DNA of 64,000 bases from positions 1-64,000 of the forward strand of contig JAMNXU010000034.1 of assembly GCA_023623175.1 (NCBI GenBank). Reading direction: 5' to 3'. The notes beneath the pieces are model-generated. The model saw only the letters and a list, made by a program, of their open reading frames with translations. It made no database searches and was not told the origin of the DNA. This stretch comes from Bacillota bacterium. Its GTDB lineage: Bacteria > Bacillota > Clostridia > Acetivibrionales > JAMNXU01. Shown here in pieces: positions 51,310 through 60,772 of this stretch. The position numbers and the translations under genes are program-made. Every line of letters begins with the position of its first letter. Position 1 is the stretch's first letter.

Positions 51310-51711
51310 TAATGGAATAGAGCAGTCGTTGAAATGTTCAACTTTCAGTTGGTTTTTTAACTACCGGCGGTTGATAATGTGCAGTGAGTCCTCTGCCTTC
51401 TTCCCATGGCCCCGGCTTGGACAATATAAAAAAGTTAAGAATTCTCCGTCCTTGCTGTCCGTCTCCTGCAAATACCGTTAACGATATTGTGATGGATATT
51501 CAGTACTGCATGTTTCCTTTCACATATATAGTTACATTAAAAGAAAAAGGTCAGGTAATGGTAGCTCTGCGAGACGCAGGCAAAACATTTTTTAAGAACG
51601 TGTATTTAATATTATAAAAGTCGAAAAAACTACAGTAATTATAAGTATAGCAATTGTTATATATTTTTTAATCATCGTTAAAACCCGCACCTGTGGCATT
51701 CACCATACATT

Positions 51712-53493
51712 TCACTTATACCACTGTGCCTGCAGGCTGAACAGCCTTGCATACTCGCCGCCTTTTTCAATCAGCTCGTCATGGGTGCCGCTTTCAGCAA
51801 TCCTTCCGTCCTTCAAAACAAGGATACGTTTTGCGAGGCGCGCTGAGCCTACGCGGTGGGATATGATTATCGCCGTCCTGCCTTTTGTCATCTGCAGGAA
51901 CCTGTTAAACACCTCAGCTTCGATAAGCGGGTCAAGGGTGGCCGTCGGCTCGTCAAGGACTATAACATCGGAATTGCGCATCATGCCGCGGGCAATGGCC
52001 ACTTTCTGCCATTCTCCTCCCGAGAGTTCCTTTCCGCCGAATTCCCGGCCCAAAAGCGTATCAAGGGAATTGTCACATATATCCGAATAAACCTTATCCA
52101 GCGAAGTTTCTTCTATAATGTTCCTGATATGGTCATCGTCATTGATTCTTTCCAAATCACCAAACCCGATGTTCTCCCTCAGGGTCAGCGAATACTTCTG
52201 GAAGTTCTGGAAAACCGCCGACATTTTCCTGTAAAACGAATTTAAGTCGTATTGACGGATTTCCATATCGTCGTATTTCAATTCTCCCCCTGTGGGAGTG
52301 TATATGCCCAGTATCAGCTTTGCGAGTGTTGACTTCCCGGCGCCGTTTTCACCGACAATCGCAATGCTGTCCCCGCTGTTTATGGTCAAATTTATATCTT
52401 TAAGCGCAAATCGCTCACTTTGCGGGTAGCGGTAGGAAACATGCCTGAGCGTTATTGCATTTTTCAATCCATCAAATTCAGCATCCCCTGCAGGAATCTC
52501 GGGCATATCCAGGAATACCACCAGGTCATGGATGTAGTTCAGGCCATTAGAAAGCTCCCCAAACTGTACAAGGAACGATGTAAAATTGCCCTGGACCGTT
52601 TTGATTGCCGGAATGGCCGCTCCGAAGGCTCCTACATCCAGCCGGCCTTTCACAAGCAAATAACCGGAAAATGCAATTCCCAGTCCATAACCCAAAATAG
52701 AAGACATATCGACGAAGATCTGGATCAAACCCTGTTTTTTCGTGAAATTCCATTCCTCAGCCTGTATTTCATTTTTAACGCCGGTCCATTTATTTACGAT
52801 ATAGCGGTGAAATCCGAACACACGCATCTCCTTTATACTTTTCCCCGACGTCATCAGTTCGCCCAGGTAATTAAGTATACGAATTTTCGGCGTATGGTAA
52901 AGCTGTATGTAATAATACCGTTCGCCCCTGATTTTCCTTGCAACCGCCGATGGCAGGATGCTGACAAGGCAAAGCAGCACGAGCCACGGGCTGAATGTCA
53001 TGAGAACAAGTGTATTTGTCACCATCGAAACTGTTAGCTGTATCAATGAAAATACAAATCTCAGCAACCGGCTAAACCGTTCGCTCGTAACGACATTGCT
53101 GGCGCGGTATATGGAATTGTACAGCCCCGTGTTCTCATAATTCTCCGCCGGTATCCTTGAGACTTTCTCATGATTTTTCGAAAGCATTTTGATTTTAATC
53201 ATTTCATTTATTCGCAGTAACGTTGTGGCATTAATATAGGCTGTTATACTTTGCAGCAGTTTATAGACCAGAATTGCCGCGAGAATAATGATGAGGCTGT
53301 TAAAGGAGGATTTGCCGCTGAGCAGATTATATGAAACGGTAAACAGTTCCTTCCAGATAAGGGTTTCCGCAGCCGGGAACAATCCAGGTATTATCGTAAG
53401 TAACATTACTGCACAAAATTCTTTGGGAGCGGTTTTAAACATTAGCGACAGCGTCTTTCTGAACACAACGGGTTTCGGGAAATGTTTCAGCAT
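51712..53493 (-). CDS. ABC transporter ATP-binding/permease (exporter type)
   Basis: VGENGAGKSTLAKLILGIY; LSGGEWQKVAIARGMM; DEPTATLDP. Confidence 0.95.
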   Translation of the reverse strand: MLKHFPKPVVFRKTLSLMFKTAPKEFCAVMLLTIIPGLFPAAETLIWKELFTVSYNLLSGKSSFNSLIIILAAILVYKLLQSITAYINATTLLRINEMIKIKMLSKNHEKVSRIPAENYENTGLYNSIYRASNVVTSERFSRLLRFVFSLIQLTVSMVTNTLVLMTFSPWLVLLCLVSILPSAVARKIRGERYYYIQLYHTPKIRILNYLGELMTSGKSIKEMRVFGFHRYIVNKWTGVKNEIQAEEWNFTKKQGLIQIFVDMSSILGYGLGIAFSGYLLVKGRLDVGAFGAAIPAIKTVQGNFTSFLVQFGELSNGLNYIHDLVVFLDMPEIPAGDAEFDGLKNAITLRHVSYRYPQSERFALKDINLTINSGDSIAIVGENGAGKSTLAKLILGIYTPTGGELKYDDMEIRQYDLNSFYRKMSAVFQNFQKYSLTLRENIGFGDLERINDDDHIRNIIEETSLDKVYSDICDNSLDTLLGREFGGKELSGGEWQKVAIARGMMRNSDVIVLDEPTATLDPLIEAEVFNRFLQMTKGRTAIIISHRVGSARLAKRILVLKDGRIAESGTHDELIEKGGEYARLFSLQAQWYK

Positions 53494-55544
53494 ACGGCCC
53501 CCTCCGTTTCAGCATCCTCGAATGCAGTGCTCTCTCTCGAAGTATTCTCCGCCGGGTTCTCTCCTGTGGCACTCTCCCATGCTGTGTTCCCTGCTGCAGA
53601 GTTCCCCTCCGAGGAACTCTCCCTTACTGTACTCTCCGCTGCAGAGTTCTCTCCCGCGGCACTTTCCATTGCAGTTATCTCCCCTGCGGAGTTCTCTACT
53701 GTGACACCCTCCCCTGCTGTGATCTCCACCGCGGGTTTCTCCGTGTCTCTCTCCCTGTACCACTGGGCCTGGGCGTCAAACATCGTCTTGTAAAGAGTGT
53801 TTGAGCTCATCAACTCATCATGGGTTCCTTCTTCAACAACTCTTCCTCCCTTTATAACAATGACCCTGTCGGCTATGCGCGCAATTCCGAGACGGTGCGA
53901 TATCAGTATACAGGTCTTGTCCTCCGCGCTTCGCGCAAAGCTTTTATAGATTTCGGTTTCCGCCGCGGGATCAATGGCGGCTGTTGGTTCATCGAGTATC
54001 ATTACCTCAGCATCGGAAAAAACAGCGCGCGATATTGCAACTCTCTGCCACTGCCCGTAGGACAAGTCCGTTCCTCCTTCGTATACCTTGCCCAGGATCG
54101 TTTCGAGTCCCCCTGGCAATTGGGAGACAATAGATTCGGAACCTGTTTTTGCGAGAGCCTCGTTTATTTTCTGATCGTTGTGAATCTCGGAAACATAGCC
54201 AAAGGCAATGTTCTCCCTCAATGTCAGCGAATAGCTGCAGAAATCCTGGAACACGGCGGCAAAGAGCTTCTTTCGGCTTGCGTTGTTTATATTCCCGATA
54301 TCAACGCCGTCAATGGTTATGCTGCCGCTGTCAGGCCGGTACAGGCCAAGCAGAAGCTTTATTATCGTGGACTTGCCCGCGCCGTTTTCACCGACGACGG
54401 CAATTTTCTCGCCGCGGCGAAGCGCGAAGCTTACGCCGTTCAATATGTATTTGTCAGTGTCGGGATATTTAAAATACACATCATCAAACCTTATTTCCTC
54501 TTTAAAGTCCACACTCACCCTGTCGCTGTCATCCTCCTCGGGAAGATTCAGAAATTCATCCAGTTCCCGGCAGTACATGGCATGCGTTTCAAATTGGGAT
54601 ATACTATATGGGATCAGCCAGGTGATCATTTGAACCAGCTGGGGAAGGGAACTTACCAGCGCGACGAACTTTCCGAAGCTCATTTTTCCGTTCAGAAGCG
54701 AATATAAGAATATGCAGATACTTCTGAGCAAAAAAATGTAATTAAGAACGTTTTCCAACATCCTGACGCTGTTCTGCCTTTTCAGGAATTTCATCCGTTC
54801 ATTCAGGTTGATGATCTTTTTCTCAAACCATTTTGCGTTCAGGTAATCAAACAGGCCGAACAGTCGCATTTCATTCGCCGCTTCCCGGCCTGTCATCAGG
54901 GATGAAATGTAACCGGCCATCCGCTCGGACAGTGTCTGGCTTCGCCAAACATGAAGATTCTCCCGGACATTTTTTATGCTTATGTAAAGCGACGGTACCA
55001 TAAGCAGCACGCAGCCGGCGAGGATCCACCAGCCGGAGGAGAAATACAGCATTGCCAGCCCGAGCAGCGTTACAAGCTGATTTGGTATATAAAGCAGGTC
55101 CCAAAACATGTTCGCAATACTCTTTTCAGGAGAGTTACCGATACGGGATATCAAATCCGCGGTTTTGGAATTTTCAAAACATGAATATTTCATTCTTTCG
55201 TATTTCTGCGCGATTATCGGTACGAGATTGTCCCTGAGCCTGTGCGTTATGCGTATTTTCAAAACCATTTCCGTAAGTTCGCGGATATTGTAGACGACGA
55301 GGACCAATATAAGTAAAATAATCCACGATAGGAATGTTTGTATGTCTCCGTCCCCTGACAGCCGGTCAATCCCGGTATCTATTGTCTTTTTGGTGAGCCA
55401 CACCGACAATGGGCTTAACGCTCCGTTGCCGATAACAGCAACTGCCAGAATGACTGCAGGTAACCCGCCGGTCCTGAGCACGAGTTTCAATGCTTTAAGC
55501 ACATCCGCATACTTTCGGTTGCCTTTTCGCTCCTTTGCAATCAT
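53487..55544 (-). CDS. ABC transporter ATP-binding/permease (exporter type) with C-terminal repeat tail
   Basis: VGENGAGKSTIIKLLLGLY; LSYGQWQRVAISRAVF; overlaps the next ABC gene by 7 nt. Confidence 0.95.
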   Translation of the reverse strand: MIAKERKGNRKYADVLKALKLVLRTGGLPAVILAVAVIGNGALSPLSVWLTKKTIDTGIDRLSGDGDIQTFLSWIILLILVLVVYNIRELTEMVLKIRITHRLRDNLVPIIAQKYERMKYSCFENSKTADLISRIGNSPEKSIANMFWDLLYIPNQLVTLLGLAMLYFSSGWWILAGCVLLMVPSLYISIKNVRENLHVWRSQTLSERMAGYISSLMTGREAANEMRLFGLFDYLNAKWFEKKIINLNERMKFLKRQNSVRMLENVLNYIFLLRSICIFLYSLLNGKMSFGKFVALVSSLPQLVQMITWLIPYSISQFETHAMYCRELDEFLNLPEEDDSDRVSVDFKEEIRFDDVYFKYPDTDKYILNGVSFALRRGEKIAVVGENGAGKSTIIKLLLGLYRPDSGSITIDGVDIGNINNASRKKLFAAVFQDFCSYSLTLRENIAFGYVSEIHNDQKINEALAKTGSESIVSQLPGGLETILGKVYEGGTDLSYGQWQRVAISRAVFSDAEVMILDEPTAAIDPAAETEIYKSFARSAEDKTCILISHRLGIARIADRVIVIKGGRVVEEGTHDELMSSNTLYKTMFDAQAQWYRERDTEKPAVEITAGEGVTVENSAGEITAMESAAGENSAAESTVRESSSEGNSAAGNTAWESATGENPAENTSRESTAFEDAETEGAVC
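53520..53699 (-). repeat. In-frame pentapeptide (15-bp period) tandem repeat in the ABC transporter C-terminal tail
   Basis: VENSA GEITA MESAA GENSA AESTV RESSS EGNSA AGNTA WESAT GENPA ENTSR ESTAF. Confidence 0.85.
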
Positions 55545-55682
55545 TCAATCACCTTAGACCCTGTTTTCAGGGTTTATTGTCCACTGTAAATTTCTTCATG
55601 AATTGCTGCCTTCGGACAAATTATACTACATTTTTTATACAGTTTGTCCAGCCTCCAATGGGGTTCTGCTTTCCCCTGCCAC

Positions 55683-57236
55683 TCAACCCATCACCTTTAT
55701 ACTCCTTAAAAACTCCACGGCATGAATTTCTTCCTGCGGCTCGCCTTCTCGGATTTTATATGTCCTGTCCGCTGCCGTTTTCCCTTCGCTGACTGTGAGA
55801 CTTCTCAATCCAATGCCGCCTTCCAGTTCTTCGCTTAATTTTTTCCTGCTTTTCAGCAGCTGGTAATTGTGGGTTACAAAAAGGATTATGGGCTTTGCCG
55901 GGGACAATGCCTTCAGCACGTCACAGGCTATTTCGCAACCTTCCCTCTCCGTAGTCGTTGCAAAGGATTCGTTGAGAAGCACCAGCGCATTATCGGCCAT
56001 CATTGGTATCAGTCTCCTGAACCTTGAAAGCTCCTCGGCCAGTTTGCCATAATTGAGATCCCCGTCTTCATCCCTGGGAAAATGGGACACGAAATTTTTG
56101 AAAACAGGACAGCGGTATTGCGCCGCCGTTACCGGCAGGCCGGCCTGGGCGAAAAGCTGCGCGGTACCTATGCTTTTGAGAAATGTCGTTTTCCCTCCCT
56201 GGTTGGCGCCGGAAACCAGGTAAAAATCGTCGCTCTCATCGGTAAAATCATTGGGCACCACATTTTTGCAGGACTTTCTTTGAAACATTAGTCCGAAATC
56301 ATAGAGACCCAGGGCATGGATTCCGCCGCCGGTCCCGATTTTCGGAAACACGGTTTTTACGCCGTTCAGTTCCAGGAAATTAATAATCTTCAGCGCGGCA
56401 ATATAAAACAACAGCTGGTCGGACAACTTGCGGCAAAACTTCAAAATGTGTGCATTCAGCGATGACAGCATTGAGCAGAAATTCTGTATGGCCGCCTCGG
56501 TAATACTTCCGACCTGCAGTTCCGCTATATGGTCATTGCCGTAAAAAACTTCGTCCGATGCCGGTTTTCTTAAGTTAAGGATGCCGGCTTTAATGCCCGC
56601 TTTTCCCCTTTTTGAGTTTCTGCCTTCCGAATAAACCGACGCGCTCCTGAACTTGAAAGCCGAACCGTATTCTACAAGCAATGATAAATTGCGGCCCAGA
56701 AGCCACCGCATCATTGTGTTGATCTGATCCCTTATTTCCGCCAGTTTTTCAGTGACATTGAGCGCGTCATGGAGCTTTCTCAATTCCGCACTTTTAAACT
56801 CTTTATACTTGAGCAGTGATAACAGTTTGAGGGGAACCTCGAGGTTTATGTTTATTATCTTCACGTATTCTGTGAGCTTCCTGTCGAGGGGGAAGGAACT
56901 GTAGCCCCTGTTGAATATGGGAAATTCATTCTTTTTTGCATTGTCGCATACCGCTTTCAAATCGTCGGCCAAATGGGCATGCTGATAAAAATCCCTCAGT
57001 ATATTCTGCCTTTCGGCAATGAGTTCAGCGTCCGTCAACGGACGGCTCAGCGTTTCGCATAACGCCCTGTATTCGTCGGGTTCGAGCAGCTCCCCTACGA
57101 TATCCAGGCCCATGTCGGTCAAATAACCGTCGCTGATATGCCCTGCCGTTTTGCCTGATATGAACAGCAGATCAATATCTTTCAACTGCGCCACCCCGCA
57201 ATCTCGTCGCGAATCTGTTCGTAGGTCATGCCGCAT
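55683..57236 (-). CDS. MutS-like ATPase (MutS-related protein)
   Basis: SGANQGGKTTFLKSIGTAQLFAQAG Walker A; LVLLNESFATTTEREGCEIA; true start uncertain (ORF overlaps upstream gene by 55 nt). Confidence 0.9.
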   Translation of the reverse strand: MRHDLRTDSRRDCGVAQLKDIDLLFISGKTAGHISDGYLTDMGLDIVGELLEPDEYRALCETLSRPLTDAELIAERQNILRDFYQHAHLADDLKAVCDNAKKNEFPIFNRGYSSFPLDRKLTEYVKIININLEVPLKLLSLLKYKEFKSAELRKLHDALNVTEKLAEIRDQINTMMRWLLGRNLSLLVEYGSAFKFRSASVYSEGRNSKRGKAGIKAGILNLRKPASDEVFYGNDHIAELQVGSITEAAIQNFCSMLSSLNAHILKFCRKLSDQLLFYIAALKIINFLELNGVKTVFPKIGTGGGIHALGLYDFGLMFQRKSCKNVVPNDFTDESDDFYLVSGANQGGKTTFLKSIGTAQLFAQAGLPVTAAQYRCPVFKNFVSHFPRDEDGDLNYGKLAEELSRFRRLIPMMADNALVLLNESFATTTEREGCEIACDVLKALSPAKPIILFVTHNYQLLKSRKKLSEELEGGIGLRSLTVSEGKTAADRTYKIREGEPQEEIHAVEFLRSIKVMG

Positions 57237-58747
57237 TTCTTCGCAATGTCCCTGGCGTATGCCAGTCCGCTGCCTTTAACTTTAAGAATTTTGTAGGTCC
57301 TTTTCCCTTCGTCGTCTATGCCGCCGGACAGGGACACTATCCTGTTATTGCCGTCTTTATATATCTCCGGAATTTCATAGTAGTGGCTGACAAAGCCAAC
57401 GGAGCACCCTGCCTTTTCAAAACGGCTCAAATAATGCATTGCAATCTCCATGCCGTCCTTCCTGCGCGTGCTTGCAAAGCTCTCGTTGAGCAGTACGAGG
57501 GTATTTCGTGAAATGTTGCACATCATTTTTTCCATCCTCTCGGTTTCTTCAACGAGACGCCCCTTGCCTGGGACCTCTTTCTGCATGAAATGGGTATAAA
57601 TCATGTCATAGAACGGTACAGCACACCTGCGGCTGAATACAAGGCATCCGCACCGCGCCAGGTAGGCTGTAAGTCCCACCGTTTTCAAATAGATTGTCTT
57701 TCCTCCCTGGTTGGGTCCCGAAAGAATGAACATGCCGCCCCTGGGCAGTTCAATGTCATTGCGGACAATGTCCCGCAGCGGCAATCTAATATCGATAAAT
57801 TTCGCCACCAGTGAAGGATTGGCGCAATCCAAAGCTTCATACGCCTCATCTCTGAAAACGGGCCTGCACACCGGTATGCCGCCCTGCGCCGCGGTTTTCA
57901 CAAACCCTGCATAGCCCAGGTAAAATGCCAGCTGGGGTCTTAATTCCGCCAGCACTTCAATATATTCATGAAAATCAGAGCTTTTATTGCAGAAATAATC
58001 AAGCCTCTGAAATATCTCGCCGTTTTTGGCCATAATCAGCCTGAGCGCTTTTTCCTCTATGTTTGACAACGGAGCAGGATCGACTATGGAAAAACGGTTT
58101 TCCAACTCGATGCCGAAAACATCCAGCACGCTGTTTTTGAACAATTCGCTTAAATCCAATTCCGGGTCGCGTTTTTCAAAGGTAAAAACCTTGTCGGCAG
58201 GGTTGATTACAAGGGCATTATTTCGCAGAACAGTTACTGTTTGAGAGAGGATTTGGGCTGCTTCTGCCTTGATTGATTTAAATTTCTCACTGCGGGTTAT
58301 TCGCTCGCAATAATCATGCAGATTCACAAGCCCCGAAGATTTGCACTGCAAAGTAATTTCTTTCAGCCTTTCAATCAGCTCAAAATAAAAACATACCAGC
58401 CTGGTGAAGCGATATTGTTTCTGCTGCGGGAATTCCTCCCGGGACCATTCAAAAATGTCCCTGTGAAGCTTTTTCAGTAACTTGTTGTATTCCGCAAGAC
58501 TATTGTACAATGACTCATCGGCATATATCTCGTACATTGTTTCAAGCCTGTAATCGGCGTCTTCTTCTCTTATGCAGGGTTTCTCCAGGTATTCTCCGCA
58601 AAAATCTTCATCGGATTTTTTTATATGCCGCACAATATCGGGCAGATTCAGGTCAATCCATGCCTGTTTCCAGTCCGATTCTTCCTCAAGCCACCGGTCG
58701 TGACCTTGCCTTGTCGCAAACATCAGATCAATATATGCCATAGCCAC
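57182..58747 (-). CDS. MutS-like ATPase (MutS-related protein)
   Basis: SGPNQGGKTIYLKTVGLTAYLARCG; LVLLNESFASTRRKDGMEIA. Confidence 0.9.
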   Translation of the reverse strand: MAMAYIDLMFATRQGHDRWLEEESDWKQAWIDLNLPDIVRHIKKSDEDFCGEYLEKPCIREEDADYRLETMYEIYADESLYNSLAEYNKLLKKLHRDIFEWSREEFPQQKQYRFTRLVCFYFELIERLKEITLQCKSSGLVNLHDYCERITRSEKFKSIKAEAAQILSQTVTVLRNNALVINPADKVFTFEKRDPELDLSELFKNSVLDVFGIELENRFSIVDPAPLSNIEEKALRLIMAKNGEIFQRLDYFCNKSSDFHEYIEVLAELRPQLAFYLGYAGFVKTAAQGGIPVCRPVFRDEAYEALDCANPSLVAKFIDIRLPLRDIVRNDIELPRGGMFILSGPNQGGKTIYLKTVGLTAYLARCGCLVFSRRCAVPFYDMIYTHFMQKEVPGKGRLVEETERMEKMMCNISRNTLVLLNESFASTRRKDGMEIAMHYLSRFEKAGCSVGFVSHYYEIPEIYKDGNNRIVSLSGGIDDEGKRTYKILKVKGSGLAYARDIAKKCGMTYEQIRDEIAGWRS

Positions 58748-58834
58748 CAGCTCATACCAAGGTTTTTATAAATTTTGTTCCTGCATTTAAATTTTACCAA
58801 TAATAAAAAACTGTAACAAGCAATGATTGGTTGC

Positions 58835-58882
58835 GTTTTTTTATGAAAAACAGGCTGAGTTTTTTTATGAAAAACAGGCTGA
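58835..58882. repeat. Perfect two-copy 24-bp tandem repeat GTTTTTTTATGAAAAACAGGCTGA
   Basis: 58835-58858 and 58859-58882 identical. Confidence 0.95.
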
Positions 58883-58884
58883 CT

Positions 58885-58923
58885 AAAAGCGGCGCCCCCC
58901 GCAATAATGGGGCTTCGCCGCCT
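58885..58923 (-). terminator. Terminator-like hairpin downstream of the GH5 gene
   Basis: AGCGGCGCCCCCCGCAATAATGGGGCTTCGCCGCC. Confidence 0.65.
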
Positions 58924-58975
58924 TAAATCAGCCCGTATTGCCGCCTGGGATTTGATATACTGCGGCCTGCTGCAT

Positions 58976-59971
58976 TCAATATTTTTTTAAAAGATCGAGC
59001 ATTTTCTTGTCGAGCTTGTGGCCCCTGTAATCCACATATTCCACATCCGTCCGCCCGCTGTCGAGTATGCCGAAAGCGCCCCTGAAGTTCCAAAGGGCGT
59101 AACCGATATTATATGCCTTCAGTATTTCGAGCAAATCCTCCATCCACCGCAGCGCTATGTCGTGGGGAGTCTTGTTGTAACACCCGCCTTCCCCGCAGTG
59201 GATGCCCATATCGAAGTTTTCAGCCAGCGCTGCCCATGCTCCGTAATGGCGTTCAAGGCGCTCGCGGTCCCATACGCCGTCGCGGTCAATGCCGCCCGGC
59301 CATTGGGGTTCCGGGAAATTACGCTTGCGGTCCACCCATAATGCGCGGTAATGGGTTATACCCTCGGGTATGTAGGCCCGGCAGCTTTGGGCGACGTTTG
59401 TTTTCGCAAGGTCTCCGAGATCGGGCATCGGTATGGTTCCATACTGCAGTCCGTCGAGCAGTATGAGCCTCTCGGTGTCTATTTCCCGAATGGCGGCTAC
59501 CGTGGCTCTCATGACTTTCGCATGGGAACCGGGATCCACTCCGTAGGGCTCATTGACAAGGTTAAAACTGATCCTGGACGAAGGTATGCCCTTATAGCGG
59601 CGTGTAAAGGTTGTCCAGTGCAGGATGAAAGCTTCCAGCGCCTCACTGTCGCGCCACAGGTCAAAAGGTTCCACGCGGTCCTTCGCCACCGAGTAACCGG
59701 GAGCCCTGTGAAAGGCTACATTCACATGAAGGCCGTATTTTTCGCCCCATCGAATCGCCTGGTCAACCGGCTCAAGTTTGCTTTCATTGATTTCAAAGGG
59801 ATCGTTATAGTCGATCCAGAAAGTGTAGTTAAGGGGTAAACGGACAAAATCAAATCCAAGATCGGAGATCATCTGGAAATCTTCTTCTTCGAAGTACCCG
59901 GGAGAGTTCATCAGGAACATCCCCTGAAGGTTGAACCCTCTCCAGCGTGGCAGTACATTCTGTCTTTTCAT
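58976..59971 (-). CDS. Glycoside hydrolase family 5-like protein (cellulase fold, no signal peptide seen)
   Basis: RGFNLQGMFL...GFDFVRLPLNYTFW...ISFNLVNEPYG acid/base motif. Confidence 0.9.
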   Translation of the reverse strand: MKRQNVLPRWRGFNLQGMFLMNSPGYFEEEDFQMISDLGFDFVRLPLNYTFWIDYNDPFEINESKLEPVDQAIRWGEKYGLHVNVAFHRAPGYSVAKDRVEPFDLWRDSEALEAFILHWTTFTRRYKGIPSSRISFNLVNEPYGVDPGSHAKVMRATVAAIREIDTERLILLDGLQYGTIPMPDLGDLAKTNVAQSCRAYIPEGITHYRALWVDRKRNFPEPQWPGGIDRDGVWDRERLERHYGAWAALAENFDMGIHCGEGGCYNKTPHDIALRWMEDLLEILKAYNIGYALWNFRGAFGILDSGRTDVEYVDYRGHKLDKKMLDLLKKY

Positions 59972-60014
59972 GCTGTATCCCTTCCTTCATTGTATTGAAC
60001 TTATATGCTCATAA

Positions 60015-60265
60015 AACCTGTACACCCGATAAACATGCCCACTCATTAAACCTGTACATCCATTAACCTGTATTCTCATTGAACCTGTATTTCAATTGAG
60101 CCTGTATTTCAATTAAACCTGTATCTTAATCGGACCTGTATTTTAATTGAACCTATATTTTAAATGAACCTGTATTTTAATTGGTCCTGTGCTTCAATTA
60201 AACCTGTATTTTATTTGAACCTGTATTATTTGATCCTGTATTCCAACCGAAGCTGTGTTCAAGTG
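60015..60265. repeat. About 15 copies of a degenerate 17-bp tandem repeat AACCTGTATTTTAATTG
   Basis: Continuous 17-bp periodicity read directly. Confidence 0.93.
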
Positions 60266-60277
60266 AACAGGCAATTT

Positions 60278-60733
60278 TCAGCCTTTTGCATCAGTCTTTT
60301 CCGCCATAATTTTATACAATTTCTTAACAATGTTCGCCGGGAACAAATCCTGCTCGAACAGAAGCATCATTGATAAAGCGGCTCCGACCAGGCCGATTAC
60401 AAAATACAGGACATGGAGAAAAACTACTGCCCTGAGCATGATACACTGGACCACGATCCAAATGACCAACGCCCCGCTGAATACACCGCTTATATATCCC
60501 TGGTATTTTGATTTAAAACGGAACATTAAGGCGCTGGCAACGTTACCGATTCCGATTACGGTAAACAGGATTATACCCGGAACCAGGTAATTCCTGAAAG
60601 GTGAGTATTTCAATGCTTCTGCCGGCATTCCGAGGGGTGTATGAGGATCGAGAATTGCTGCCGCTCCCCCGAAAAGGGCTCCGATGCCGACAAACAAGTG
60701 CAATATAACGAGCGAAACATGCACTCGCTTCAT
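60278..60733 (-). CDS. Hypothetical four-TM membrane protein
   Basis: Hydrophobicity pattern of translated ORF. Confidence 0.7.
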   Translation of the reverse strand: MKRVHVSLVILHLFVGIGALFGGAAAILDPHTPLGMPAEALKYSPFRNYLVPGIILFTVIGIGNVASALMFRFKSKYQGYISGVFSGALVIWIVVQCIMLRAVVFLHVLYFVIGLVGAALSMMLLFEQDLFPANIVKKLYKIMAEKTDAKG

Positions 60734-60772
60734 TTTTCATCCTCCAATACCCGGTAAATTTCAATGATCAGT

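Noticed and set aside
53288-53793. Plus-strand repeat-containing ORFs (LSPAEFS..., SLQSSPPR...)
   Set aside because: They are the antisense reading of the in-frame pentapeptide tail of the minus-strand ABC exporter.
60015-60265. Possible CRISPR array
   Set aside because: The 17-bp units are adjacent and degenerate, with no unique spacers of uniform length and no cas genes nearby.
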